DNA from: Rhizobium vallis
GTDB taxonomy: Bacteria; Pseudomonadota; Alphaproteobacteria; Rhizobiales; Rhizobiaceae
Direction: 5' to 3'
Length of the DNA stretch: 64,000 nucleotides
Assembly: GCF_003985155.1 (NCBI RefSeq)
Contig: NZ_ML133691.1
Coordinates: forward strand, 1-64,000
Shown: positions 42,486-50,589 of the stretch, one piece after another
How the letters are laid out: each line of letters begins with the position of its first letter
Position numbering within the stretch: position 1 is the stretch's first letter
Translations under genes and position numbers: made by a program
The notes under the pieces: model-generated
What the model was told of the DNA's origin: nothing
The model's input: the letters and a program-made list of their open reading frames with translations, nothing else
Database searches by the model: none

Positions 42486-42941
42486 ATGAACGGTGAGATG
42501 ACGTTCAGAGAAATGCCGCCCACGGGCCGACGGTTCGATCCCGTCCGCCAGATGCAGAGGGCACAGACCGACCTAAACAGACTGTTCGGTGGCCTGCGTT
42601 TCTACCCCGCAACCGAATTCCCGTTGCTGAACTTCTGGACGGCCTCCGATGGTGCCATCGTCGCGGCGGAGGTCCCCGGCGTCGCGCCTGAGACCCTAGA
42701 CATCACGATCCGGCGTGACGCCGTCACCGTGCGAGGCAACCGGCTGCCAGAGACGGTCGATGACGGAACCGTCGTGCAACGGCAGGAGCGCACGCATGGT
42801 CCCTTCGCGCGCACCGTCGTCCTTCCATTCCTGGTCGACGCCGATAAGGCGTCCGCCAAGTTCGAGCGAGGCATCGTTACGCTGACGTTACCCCGGCCGG
42901 AGGACGACAAACCGCACCAGATAAAGGTGACACGGTCTTGA
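42486..42941 (+). CDS. Small heat-shock protein Hsp20, first copy
   Basis: A 151-residue alpha-crystallin-domain protein. A variable N-terminus is followed by the domain at about 50-140 (IVAAEVPGVAPETLDITIRR, then FARTVVLPFLVDADKASAKF, RGIVTLTLPRPEDDKPHQIK). ATP-independent holdase that hands clients to DnaK. AAAGGAGAGCAGCC precedes the ATG. It starts a row of three Hsp20 genes of different sequence. Confidence 0.93.
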   Translation: MNGEMTFREMPPTGRRFDPVRQMQRAQTDLNRLFGGLRFYPATEFPLLNFWTASDGAIVAAEVPGVAPETLDITIRRDAVTVRGNRLPETVDDGTVVQRQERTHGPFARTVVLPFLVDADKASAKFERGIVTLTLPRPEDDKPHQIKVTRS

Positions 42942-42968
42942 CGTCCGCCAACCAAACAGGAGTCAGCG

Positions 42969-43352
42969 ATGAACCAGATCATATTAAATGGGCCTTCAGC
43001 TTCAAGCGAGCCGTCAAATGCAGGTCCAATCTTCACGCCTCCGGCCGACATTCTTGAAAAGGGAGAAACGGTGGTCATGCTTGTCGATATTCCGGGCGCC
43101 GATCCCGCGAGCCTCGATATCACGCTCGACAATCATATCCTGACAATCATGGCCCGTGTGACGTCGGCGGAACCGGAAGGCTATACGCCGGTCTATCACG
43201 AATTCCGAGACGGCACTTATGAGCGCCGCTTCGTATTCTCTGAACAGATGGACGGTGAACACATCGACGCCGTCCTGAAGGACGGCGTTCTCCGACTGAC
43301 CGTCCCCAAGGCGGCCAACACGGCCAAGAAGATCAACGTCAAGGCAGAATGA
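42969..43352 (+). CDS. Small heat-shock protein Hsp20, second copy
   Basis: A 127-residue Hsp20 with a short N-terminus. The crystallin domain runs from about residue 30: VVMLVDIPGADPASLDITLD, YERRFVFSEQMDGEHIDAVL, DGVLRLTVPKAANTAKKINV. It belongs to the class A/B-like subgroup with the G-V-L-x-LTVPK end. The gap to the previous gene is 27 bases. Confidence 0.93.
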   Translation: MNQIILNGPSASSEPSNAGPIFTPPADILEKGETVVMLVDIPGADPASLDITLDNHILTIMARVTSAEPEGYTPVYHEFRDGTYERRFVFSEQMDGEHIDAVLKDGVLRLTVPKAANTAKKINVKAE

Positions 43353-43363
43353 AGGAGGACGAC

Positions 43364-43873
43364 ATGCGAGTGACCGATCTTATTCCCTGGAAGTCTGCAC
43401 GTGGGTATGAGCCTGCCGTGCGCAGTGAACGTGATCCCATCGCTACCCTGCAGAACGATGTCAACCGTGCCTTCGATGATTTCCTGCGCCTGGTTAATGT
43501 GCCGTTCTCCGGTTTGCCTGCATCGTTTCTCGACAACGGCTCCGGAATCCAGGTCGACGTCGCCGAAACAGACAAGGAAGTGAAGGTCTCGGCGGAACTG
43601 CCAGGATTGGATGAGGCCGACGTTGACGTTAAGGTGAGGGACGGCACGCTGATCATCAGCGGCGAGAAAAAGACCGACCGTGAAGCCGAGGAGAATGGCT
43701 ATATTCTCCGCGAACGTAGTTTCGGTCGCGTTGAGCGACGTTTGCCCCTGCCGGACGGTATCGACGCAGATGCCGCCAAGGCGAGTTTCAAGAGCGGCGT
43801 CTTGACCGTCACGATCCCGAAGACGGCTGAGTCGCAGAGCTCTTCAAAGCGCATCCCTGTGCAATCCAATTGA
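43364..43873 (+). CDS. Small heat-shock protein Hsp20, third copy
   Basis: A 169-residue Hsp20: N-terminal RSERDPIATLQNDVNRAFDD, crystallin domain from about 55 (VDVAETDKEVKVSAELPGLD, RSFGRVERRLPLPDGIDADA, KSGVLTVTIPKTAESQSSSK) and a C-terminal basic tail with the IPVQ-type I-x-V anchor. Start by GAAGGAGGACGAC. It lies 11 bases after the second copy. A strong terminator follows. Confidence 0.93.
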   Translation: MRVTDLIPWKSARGYEPAVRSERDPIATLQNDVNRAFDDFLRLVNVPFSGLPASFLDNGSGIQVDVAETDKEVKVSAELPGLDEADVDVKVRDGTLIISGEKKTDREAEENGYILRERSFGRVERRLPLPDGIDADAAKASFKSGVLTVTIPKTAESQSSSKRIPVQSN

Positions 43874-43928
43874 CGATCACGGGCGCCTGCCTTCCCTTGA
43901 GCGCAACGATGATCCTCCACAACCGAAC

Positions 43929-43961
43929 ACGGCGCCGTCACCATGGCGCCGTATTGTTTTT
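43929..43961 (+). terminator. Rho-independent terminator after Hsp20 cluster
   Basis: ACGGCGCC (43929-43936) and GGCGCCGT (43945-43952) form an 8-bp stem with an 8-base loop; ATTG then TTTTT follows. It closes the three-gene Hsp20 operon. Confidence 0.8.
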
Positions 43962-44001
43962 CTAGCACCTTCATGCGTACGTTCGCGAAGAAGGAACGGC
44001 A

Positions 44002-44496
44002 ATGAGCGTTTTGCCACGTGTGACGGAACTGACCAGGGAGCGGATTTCACGGGAATTCGACGACCTCGGACCAGACGCCTGCCTGGCCGAGATCAAGGCT
44101 GACCTGCGCCAGCATAATCCCGAATTGCTCGACATGGCGAGACGCTGGGCCGGCGGCGGAGCCGAAGCTGCCAGCCTCATGACGGCGTTCGGCATGTTCT
44201 ATAGGCTCCTGGCGGCAGAAGCGGATGTTCCAATGGGCTCCAGTGCCCTTAATCCGCTTCCTCGCGTTTCGATCGAAGTCCGCGACGCCATCGTCAAACG
44301 CATCGATCGTACCGACAACGAGACTTTCACCCGCGAAGCGATCGACAATCTCGAAGTCATCAATCCCGAACTCCTGCAGATGGCGCACGGATATGCATCA
44401 CGACGCTTGGATTATGGCCGGACGATGCGAGGTTTCGCTCTTCTCCATGAAGCGTTGCTTATCCAATCCCGGCGCGATCAAGCCAGTCGTCACTAA
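44002..44496 (+). CDS. Hypothetical protein with internal two-fold repeat
   Basis: A 164-residue, all-helical, soluble protein without a recognised family. It has two related halves: ISREFDDLGPDACLAEIKAD (residues 14-33) with NPELLDMARRWA, and IVKRIDRTDNETFTREAIDN (about 94-113) with NPELLQMAHGYA. The shared core is I-x(3,4)-D-x(6-8)-F/C-x-x-I-x-x-L-x-x-x-NPELL-x-MA. Each half would form a helical hairpin. GAAGGAACGGCA precedes the ATG. Its place inside the chaperone island suggests a stress role. Function unknown. Confidence 0.75.
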   Translation: MSVLPRVTELTRERISREFDDLGPDACLAEIKADLRQHNPELLDMARRWAGGGAEAASLMTAFGMFYRLLAAEADVPMGSSALNPLPRVSIEVRDAIVKRIDRTDNETFTREAIDNLEVINPELLQMAHGYASRRLDYGRTMRGFALLHEALLIQSRRDQASRH

Positions 44497-44524
44497 CTAG
44501 CTGTTGCGCAGGATCCACCCGAAT

Positions 44525-44538
44525 CTGACAATCGTCAA
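44525..44538 (+). promoter_or_regulatory. Crp/Fnr-type box, BON gene promoter
   Basis: CTGAC-AATC-GTCAA with GGCG following, 100 bases before the BON gene start. TAGTAT at 44561-44566 is spaced about 31 bases from the box centre, as for a -10 element under class II activation. Confidence 0.72.
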
Positions 44539-44638
44539 GGCGCGCAGGATGCCCCCGTCCTAGTATTTCTCCCGCTGCACCCGCACGATGGTTCAAGTCG
44601 GCTGTTGCAGGTCAAAAGCATCAAACAAGGAGATTGAG

Positions 44639-45292
44639 ATGACGACGGATAGTGACATCAAGCGCGACGTCGAAGCAGAACTGAAATGGGACCCGGACAT
44701 CGATGCGACGGATATTGCCGTTGCGGTGAAGGGCGGCGTCGTGACCCTGACCGGTTTCGTACACAGCTACGTGCATAAATATCAGGCCGAACGGGATGTG
44801 AAGCGTGTCTCCGGCGTCACGGGAGTTGCCAACGACATCGAAGTCCGACTTCTTTCAGGCAGCGAACGGCCGGATCCGGAAATCGCACGCGATGCAGTCG
44901 CCGCCCTCAAAGCGGAACTGCCCTATTCCTCCCAGAACATGAAAGTAATCGTCAAGAGTGGCTGGGTAGAACTCGAGGGTAGCGCCGAGTGGAACTACCA
45001 GCGCATTCGTGCTGAAGAGGCGATGCGGCGGGTCAAAGGCATCAAGGGGGTTAGGAACTTGATCGTCCTCAAGCCTAGCGTGGCCCCGTCCGAGATCAAG
45101 AGCAAGATCGAAGAAGCCTTTCGCCGCAATGCGGAGGTCGACGCCAAACACGTCATCGTCGAAGCCAGCGGCAGCGAGGTGATCCTGAAGGGCTCAGTAC
45201 GATCTTGGGCCGAGCGGCAGGAGGCCGAACGCGCCGCCTGGCGTGCGCCCGGAGTTACCAAGGTCGATAACCGTATCACCATCAGCGTCTGA
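44639..45292 (+). CDS. Triple BON-domain protein (OsmY-like)
   Basis: A 217-residue protein made of three BON modules: about 1-68 (IDATDIAVAVKGGVVTLTGF, VANDIEVRL), 76-145 (NMKVIVKSGWVELEGSAEWN, VRNLIVLKP) and 150-217 (HVIVEASGSEVILKGSVRSW, VDNRITISV). BON domains bind membranes or phospholipids and protect envelopes under osmotic stress. No signal peptide is visible, unlike OsmY, so it may act in the cytoplasm. AAGGAGATTGAG precedes the ATG. A partial copy of its last module is found at 50.4 kb. Confidence 0.92.
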   Translation: MTTDSDIKRDVEAELKWDPDIDATDIAVAVKGGVVTLTGFVHSYVHKYQAERDVKRVSGVTGVANDIEVRLLSGSERPDPEIARDAVAALKAELPYSSQNMKVIVKSGWVELEGSAEWNYQRIRAEEAMRRVKGIKGVRNLIVLKPSVAPSEIKSKIEEAFRRNAEVDAKHVIVEASGSEVILKGSVRSWAERQEAERAAWRAPGVTKVDNRITISV

Positions 45293-45576
45293 CGCGCCCC
45301 GCGGCAGCCGATCGGCTTGGCCCGGGCCAGTCCCTTGAATGATGCGCTGAAGCCGTTACGGGAATCGTGGCGGCCGGCGCATCATTTCGGCTCTGATGGG
45401 TCGGACGGAATGCTCGTTCGACCTTACGGGCCGTTGCTTGCTGATTGCCCGGCTGATGTGAGGAGGGAACGTCTTGTTTCGCTGGTCGCCCAGACCCTAG
45501 CCCGCGCTAGCGTCGCGAAAATTGAGTAGATCATCGATGTTGTTGCCAGAACAGTCACTCGAATAAGGACGGCGTG
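45293..45576. other. Intergenic, nothing firm
   Basis: Between the BON and KefB-type genes. A short rightward frame ends at 45529 but has no recognisable features or ribosome site. Confidence 0.35.
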
Positions 45577-45825
45577 ATGCATGCCGGGCGAGAAAAACTG
45601 GCCAGACCTGAGTTGCGCGGTACGGACGGCCATTCCGAGACCGCCGACGAGCCGCACGGTTCGGTCTTCGACGCCTGTCTCAAATCCTTCCCCCCAAGCG
45701 ATCTCCTTCCCTGCAAATTTCCGGATCAAAGCCTGGGCGAAAACACCGGGCCGGTTGAACCCGGCAAGTTGAAAGACGAGCGCAGTTGCCATCTCGTGGC
45801 GGTGTACCGCCGACGCACACGATGA
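45577..45825 (+). CDS. Possible small protein coupled to KefB gene
   Basis: The frame would give an 82-residue protein, HAGREKLARPELRGTDGHSE onwards, polar and with no known family. The reasons to list it are the 4-base ATGA overlap with the antiporter start at 45822, a sign of translational coupling, and its position. Against it: no clear ribosome site, low-complexity look, and an equally long leftward frame over the same DNA. Low certainty. Confidence 0.3.
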   Translation: MHAGREKLARPELRGTDGHSETADEPHGSVFDACLKSFPPSDLLPCKFPDQSLGENTGPVEPGKLKDERSCHLVAVYRRRTR

Positions 45826-47531
45826 CCGAACACCTGCTGACACAATGTCTCTCCATGATCATGGTCTCCGCCGCTGCTGTCGGGCTCCTCGCCGTGTTTC
45901 GAATGCCTGCCGCCATGGGCTACCTCCTGGGGGGGCTTGCGATTGGTCCCTATGGTCTGCATCTCGTGGCACTCGGTGATGATACCCTCTTCCTGGCCGA
46001 ACTTGGCCTGATCTTCCTGATGTTCATGGTCGGGCTCGAGTTCTCGCTGACCACTTTGCTCGCAGCACGCACCGACGTCCTCTTGGCAGGCAGCCTACAA
46101 GTGGGAGCGACACTTGCGACGATTGCCGCCGTGCTATGGTCGCTTGGGCTTGATCCCCGCATCGCCATTCTGCTTGGTGGTGCTGTGGCGATGTCGTCGA
46201 CGGCCGTTGCCATGAAGCAACTCGCTGAACAAGGCGAGATTTCGAGTCAGCATGGACGCTTTGCCCTCGGCATCCTGTTATTTCAGGATATCGCGACGAT
46301 CCCCCTTCTCGTCGCCGTAGACAGTTGGTCGAGGCAAGCATCCGTGGATCCGTTCGATCTCGTTGAGCGTCTCGGGCTAGCGGCGATAGCACTCATCGCA
46401 GTTTCCATCATCGCCCGCCCGCTTGTACACACTCTTCTTGCCGGTGCTTCCAAATCCCGATCTAGCGACTTGTTTCTCCTGACAGCGCTTTTCACTGCTC
46501 TAGGTGCCGCCTATATCGCTCATCTCGCTGGTCTGGCTTTGCCGATTGGTGCCTTTATAGCCGGCATGGTGATCGGCGGGAGCGACTTTCAACACCGCGT
46601 AGAGGACGACCTGCGTCCGTTCCGTGACGTCCTCGTCGGCCTGTTTTTTGTCACAGTCGGCATGCAGATAGATTTCCGACTGATCGTGGTGTCTCCTTAC
46701 GCGATCCTCGCTTGGTGTGCGGTCTTTCTGTTCGGGAAAGTGCTCATTACCTTCGTTGTTGGGCTCATGCTGCACAGGTCCGCCGCGATTGCCCTCCGCG
46801 TCGCGGTCATCCTTGCCCACGGCGGAGAATTCGGCCTGCTACTGTTGACCCTGGCCATGAACACCGGCCTGCTGACTTCCGAAGTCGGTCAATCCGTCCT
46901 GATTGCCCTTGCGCTCACCATGGGCCTGGCCCCACTGCTGATTCAGCACAGCGCGAAGCTTGTCGAGCATCTCGTCGGCGATCGGCGCGCCCGTGTGGCC
47001 GCAACCGAGAATGCTATTTGCACAACAAGCCAATCGCTCGACCGACATGTTGTGCTGTGTGGATGCGGACGTGTCGGCCGCCTCGTTGCGACTGCGTTTG
47101 AGGCGGCGAAGATACCCCACGTCGCCATCGAGTCCGATCTCGCGCGTTTCAAAGAAGCCCAACGACAAGGTCACTCGATCGTCCACGGCGATGCCGCGCA
47201 TCGCAGGATATTGTCCGCAGCAGGCCTCGCAAGGGCCAGGCTGGTCGTCATCACTTTTGATAGGCACTCCGCCGTCGAACGAATCCTAAAGTTTGCGGGC
47301 GAGCAGCAGATGGCCATTCCGTGTATCGTCAGTATGGCCGACGATCGGGATATCACGGCTCTCGTCAAAGCCGGCGCGAAAGTCGTCTTCCCTGAAAATC
47401 TTGCGGCCGGTCTTGCACTCGCTGACCAATCGCTTTTGCTGTGTGGCCTCACCCAGGAAGAGGCAGGGCGGATCATTACCACCCTTCGCGCCGAGCTCAA
47501 TCCGGAGCTTCGGAAAAGGGTCGGCATCTGA
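45822..47531 (+). CDS. KefB-type CPA2 cation:proton antiporter with RCK domain
   Basis: A 569-residue monovalent-cation:proton antiporter-2. There are about 12-13 membrane helices in residues 5-385, starting MIMVSAAAVGLLAVFRMPAA and with LGLIFLMFMVGLEFSLTTLL and GAVAMSSTAVAMKQLAEQGE. A TrkA-N/RCK domain follows from about 405 (HVVLCGCGRVGRLVATAFEA), binding NAD(H) or glutathione adducts. It exports K+ (or Na+) in exchange for protons, acidifying the cytoplasm to protect against electrophiles. A kef gene of this type is one of the core genes of the stress-tolerance locus known in gammaproteobacteria. Confidence 0.93.
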   Translation: MTEHLLTQCLSMIMVSAAAVGLLAVFRMPAAMGYLLGGLAIGPYGLHLVALGDDTLFLAELGLIFLMFMVGLEFSLTTLLAARTDVLLAGSLQVGATLATIAAVLWSLGLDPRIAILLGGAVAMSSTAVAMKQLAEQGEISSQHGRFALGILLFQDIATIPLLVAVDSWSRQASVDPFDLVERLGLAAIALIAVSIIARPLVHTLLAGASKSRSSDLFLLTALFTALGAAYIAHLAGLALPIGAFIAGMVIGGSDFQHRVEDDLRPFRDVLVGLFFVTVGMQIDFRLIVVSPYAILAWCAVFLFGKVLITFVVGLMLHRSAAIALRVAVILAHGGEFGLLLLTLAMNTGLLTSEVGQSVLIALALTMGLAPLLIQHSAKLVEHLVGDRRARVAATENAICTTSQSLDRHVVLCGCGRVGRLVATAFEAAKIPHVAIESDLARFKEAQRQGHSIVHGDAAHRRILSAAGLARARLVVITFDRHSAVERILKFAGEQQMAIPCIVSMADDRDITALVKAGAKVVFPENLAAGLALADQSLLLCGLTQEEAGRIITTLRAELNPELRKRVGI

Positions 47532-47570
47532 TGACGTGCAGTGCATGAAACGCCACGATCTTGCCGTCGT

Positions 47571-47584
47571 TGACGATCGTCAAG
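47571..47584 (+). promoter_or_regulatory. Crp/Fnr-type box, HdeD gene promoter
   Basis: TTGAC-GATC-GTCAA followed by GGCT: a perfect 14-bp palindrome, 71 bases before the HdeD-like gene. An ATTACA hexamer at about 47605 is placed as a -10 element. Confidence 0.78.
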
Positions 47585-47655
47585 GCTATAGCTTCCGCCC
47601 GCCATTACAGTGCGCAGTGCAGTTACCAAAGAGGTATAAACCGACGAGGTGCCCT

Positions 47656-48285
47656 ATGACCTGGTTCCAGTCCTACAATCCAGACCTAGAGAGCGCACGA
47701 AATGCGATGCTCGCAGACAATTGGTGGATCGTTGCGCTGCGGGGCGGATTGGCGATCCTGTTTGGCATCGCTGCCTTCGTTACGCCCGTTGCGACAATGC
47801 TCGCGTTTGTAATCGTCTTCGCCGCCTATAGCTTCGTCGACGGAATCTTCAGTATCGCGCTGTCAGTACGAGGCGCTCGCAAGGGTGAGCGCTGGGGTTT
47901 GCTTCTGCTCAACGGCCTGTTCGGGATCGCGATTGCCGCCGCAGCGGCGCTCCTTCCAGGCGTCACCGTGCTCGCCTTCGTCTTCATGGTTGCTGCATGG
48001 GCGTTGGTGTCCGGTGGTTTGATGCTCGGCGCTGCCATTAGTCTCAGAATTAGCCACGGACGCTGGCTGCTCGTCTTTGGCGCGATCGCCTCTCTAATCT
48101 ACGGCTTGCTTCTGTTCGCCAGTCCCTTTATCGGCGCCCTCGTGCTCACATGGTGGATGGGAGCTCACGCACTGATCTTCGGCGTGACCCTGATCGTGCT
48201 CGCATTCAGGCTGCGTCAGCATCAAGGCCAGCATGCCCCCAACGCCGTGGCGGAATCTGGGTTAAACTTGGGGAGACGGCCATGA
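47656..48285 (+). CDS. HdeD-family acid-resistance membrane protein (DUF308)
   Basis: A 209-residue membrane protein with six helices in three related pairs: NWWIVALRGGLAILFGIAAF, then WGLLLLNGLFGIAIAAAAAL, then GRWLLVFGAIASLIYGLLLF. The repeating W-x(3-6)-G-x-x-x-x-x-x-G-x pattern is that of DUF308/HdeD. HdeD protects E. coli at high cell density in acid. It overlaps the peroxiredoxin gene by 4 bases (ATGA). Confidence 0.9.
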   Translation: MTWFQSYNPDLESARNAMLADNWWIVALRGGLAILFGIAAFVTPVATMLAFVIVFAAYSFVDGIFSIALSVRGARKGERWGLLLLNGLFGIAIAAAAALLPGVTVLAFVFMVAAWALVSGGLMLGAAISLRISHGRWLLVFGAIASLIYGLLLFASPFIGALVLTWWMGAHALIFGVTLIVLAFRLRQHQGQHAPNAVAESGLNLGRRP

Positions 48286-48794
48286 CCGGCATCCTCGCGA
48301 AAGGAACACGTGCGCCTAAGTTCACGCTACATGTAACCCCGGATCAAACCTTGTCGCTCGACGAGTTTGCCGGCAGACGCGTGATCCTCGCCTTTTATCC
48401 CGCCGACTGGAGCCCCGTTTGTGGTGACCAGATGAGTCTTTATAACCATATCCTGCCCGAGTTTCGCCGCCACGGCTCGGAGCTTCTCGGCATTTCGGTC
48501 GACGGAGCCTGGTGTCACCAGGCGTTCGCGCGTGACCGCAAACTGCACTTTGCACTTCTGTCGGATTTCGAGCCGAAGGGTGCCGTCGCCAAATCTTACG
48601 GCGCTTTTCGGAGTGCGGACGGGGTGGCCGAGAGGGCGCTCTTCGTAATCGACGAAAAGGGGATGATCGTGTGGAGTTACTGTTCGCCGATCGCGGTCAA
48701 TCCGGGCGCCGAGGGTATCCTAGATGCGCTCGAAGCGCTTCCTCCGGTGGAGAAGAAACATGACCCAGCTGAGAGTACCCATAACGTCGCTTGA
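48282..48794 (+). CDS. Peroxiredoxin (AhpC/TSA-type)
   Basis: A 170-residue thiol peroxidase. The strand LAFYPADWSPVCGDQM holds the peroxidatic Cys47 in a PxxxSxxC motif (Pro40, Ser44 in place of Thr), with the active-site Arg expected downstream. Candidates for a resolving cysteine are in GAWCHQAF and WSYCSP. It reduces peroxides at the expense of thioredoxin, which is encoded at 50.6 kb in this island. Coupled to HdeD and 35 bases overlapping the DsbA gene. Confidence 0.9.
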   Translation: MTGILAKGTRAPKFTLHVTPDQTLSLDEFAGRRVILAFYPADWSPVCGDQMSLYNHILPEFRRHGSELLGISVDGAWCHQAFARDRKLHFALLSDFEPKGAVAKSYGAFRSADGVAERALFVIDEKGMIVWSYCSPIAVNPGAEGILDALEALPPVEKKHDPAESTHNVA

Positions 48795-49296
48795 CCACAT
48801 TCAGGGTGACGACAACGCCATCGTGACCCTTGTCGAATATGGCGACTACGAGTGTCCCCATTGTGCCGCGGCGCAACCAAGCCTGGAACAGATCCTGGCC
48901 CACTTCGGCAACCGGCTTCGGCTTGTCTACCGGCATTTCCCGATGGTCGAAGTCCATCCCCATGCCGGGGCGGCGGCTGAGGCTGCGGAATTCGCGGGAG
49001 CTCATGGACTGTTTTGGCAGATGCATCATGCGATCTTTGCCAACCAACATCGTTTGAACGTGCCGCTTCTTATTGCACTTGCTGCGAACCTCAAGCTTTC
49101 GCCAATCGAGCTGCGTGACGCGCTTGCATCGGGAAGGTTTGCGACAAAGGTCCGAGAGGATTTTATTGGCGGTGTGAGAAGCGGTGTTAACGGAACGCCG
49201 ACGTTCTTCGTAAATGGACTACGCCATGACAGCCCCTACGGGGTGGCGACGTTGTCCTCAGCGATCGATCAGGCGATCCTTGGTGCTGCGGCGTGA
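48760..49296 (+). CDS. DsbA-family thioredoxin-fold oxidoreductase
   Basis: A 178-residue DsbA-like protein: VEYGDYECPHCAAAQPSLEQ with CPHC at 32-35, a helical insertion, and GVNGTPTFFVNG with the cis-Pro loop (TPT). There is no signal peptide, so a cytoplasmic disulphide reductase/isomerase or a chaperone role is likely. It starts inside the peroxiredoxin gene. The last gene of the box-controlled HdeD operon. Confidence 0.9.
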   Translation: MTQLRVPITSLDHIQGDDNAIVTLVEYGDYECPHCAAAQPSLEQILAHFGNRLRLVYRHFPMVEVHPHAGAAAEAAEFAGAHGLFWQMHHAIFANQHRLNVPLLIALAANLKLSPIELRDALASGRFATKVREDFIGGVRSGVNGTPTFFVNGLRHDSPYGVATLSSAIDQAILGAAA

Positions 49297-49314
49297 TCGG
49301 CGTCGCCGCGTGAA

Positions 49315-49328
49315 GTGACGATCGTCAA
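49315..49328 (+). promoter_or_regulatory. Crp/Fnr-type box, PRC-barrel gene promoter
   Basis: GTGAC-GATC-GTCAA followed by GGCG, 74 bases before the PRC-barrel gene. TCATTT at about 49353 is spaced as a -10. Confidence 0.72.
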
Positions 49329-49402
49329 GGCGAGCAAGAGAGATTGAGATCATCATTTTAATGCGCATCACAAATGGATGCTTCACTGCGAGGAGATCTA
49401 TC

Positions 49403-49858
49403 ATGCTTTCTTATGACCATGCCCCCCATTCGGACGCTCAAGCTATTCAGTGCTTTCAATCTGCCTGGCGCGTGAGCCGCCGCGCTGTGTCCAGCTCTAT
49501 GCTGGCCATTGCCATGCTGTCGGCTTCGGGAAATCCCTCTGCTCGGGCACAAACTGTACAACTCGTCACTGTGGACGTTCAGGCCGTATCCCAAGGGTTT
49601 CAGGTGTCCAAACTCATTGGAAAGCGAGTCGAAAACGATAAGAACGAAAAAATCGGAACACTTGACGATCTTGTTATTGCAAAGGACCGCAACCTCTTTG
49701 CTATTCTCGAGATCGGCGGCTTCCTAGGGCTTGGAGGCTATTTAGTTGCTGTCCCTTATGAAAGTCTGACCATCAGCGACGATGGAGGTAAAATCACGCT
49801 TGCGGGAGCCTCCAAAGATGCACTGCAAAAGCTGCCCGAGTTTCAATTTAAGAAATAG
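49403..49858 (+). CDS. Exported PRC-barrel domain protein
   Basis: A 151-residue protein. A long n-region is followed by a hydrophobic stretch SSMLAIAMLSASG and a likely signal cut after ARA (about residue 50). The PRC barrel follows: VSKLIGKRVENDKNEKIGTL, DDLVIAKDRNLFAILEIGGF, LVAVPYESLTISDDGGKITL. PRC barrels mediate RNA or protein contacts; exported versions are common stress-induced proteins in rhizobia. GCGAGGAGATC supports this start; an in-frame ATG 42 bases upstream is less likely. Confidence 0.88.
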   Translation: MLSYDHAPHSDAQAIQCFQSAWRVSRRAVSSSMLAIAMLSASGNPSARAQTVQLVTVDVQAVSQGFQVSKLIGKRVENDKNEKIGTLDDLVIAKDRNLFAILEIGGFLGLGGYLVAVPYESLTISDDGGKITLAGASKDALQKLPEFQFKK

Positions 49859-50159
49859 CTGCATCGCTGACGTCAAACTATCGGTCATCCCGAATGTACC
49901 CGGTTCCGGATTCGCTGCCAACCGACCTTTCGACCAACAGCATTGGACGGCAGTATTCGGCGAAGCCGACCGGGTCTGCGTAGCCAACTAGGTTTCACGG
50001 CGTTTTTAATGGGTCGGCGTGCCAAATCGTCTCGGCGCTACGCCGGACCGCTGCGTTACCGGGCGAAAGATGGGGGACCACCCTTGCGCGTGAAGTCGTC
50101 GGCGATGAGTCGGGCCGTCGCTCCCGGGTCACGTAGCGCAATGACCCGGGCCAATATCT
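49859..50159. other. Non-coding or decayed stretch
   Basis: No intact gene. A leftward frame at about 50070-50170 reads ARVIALRDPGATARLIADDF, a protein-like fragment of unknown origin. Confidence 0.4.
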
Positions 50160-50493
50160 CGGCATGGGTTTCGGCCTGTCGCTGAACAAGATGCCCAAAC
50201 CGGAGCTCGCTGCCAGAGGGCGGGAAGCGGCGCGGATCCTGAAGATGAAATATCTGCTGGACCGCAAGCTCCGATGGTGGCCAGCGTCAACGCGTGCGAT
50301 CGGCCCGGCGATCGTCCGCACCGACAAGCCGCTCTCGAACTTCGACGCCCGTCCTTCAAGTCGACATGGCGCATGGAACTTGCCAAGTTGCACCCGCGGC
50401 ATCATTGAGACCGACGGTGGAACCGTGACATTGAGCGTTTCCGTTCGATCGTGGGCTGAGCGGGAGGCCGAACGGGTCGCCTGGAAGTTTTGA
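50160..50493 (+). pseudogene. Composite remnant: ABC-ATPase fragment joined to BON-domain fragment
   Basis: Around 50310-50390 the sequence reads DKPLSNFDA and, in a neighbouring frame, RMELAKLHPR. These are the Walker B/D-loop and next helix of a sugar ABC ATPase (family DEPLSNLDA...MELAKLH). From about 50415 it reads TVTLSVSVRSWAEREAERVA, a clear copy of the last BON module of the 44.6 kb gene (EVILKGSVRSWAERQEAERA). Two unrelated gene ends are thus spliced together, evidence of past recombination inside the island. Confidence 0.6.
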
Positions 50494-50589
50494 AGGCTCT
50501 GATGAACCCTTCCCCCAAACGATTGATTGTCAACCGGCAGCGTTTCCAGGCTGGGCGTTGCTCCGCGCCTCGGCCGGCCATAGGCACAT

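Noticed and set aside
45424..45843. A 139-codon leftward frame before the KefB gene
   Set aside because: It overlaps the antiporter start, has no recognisable family and no ribosome site; composition alone is not enough.
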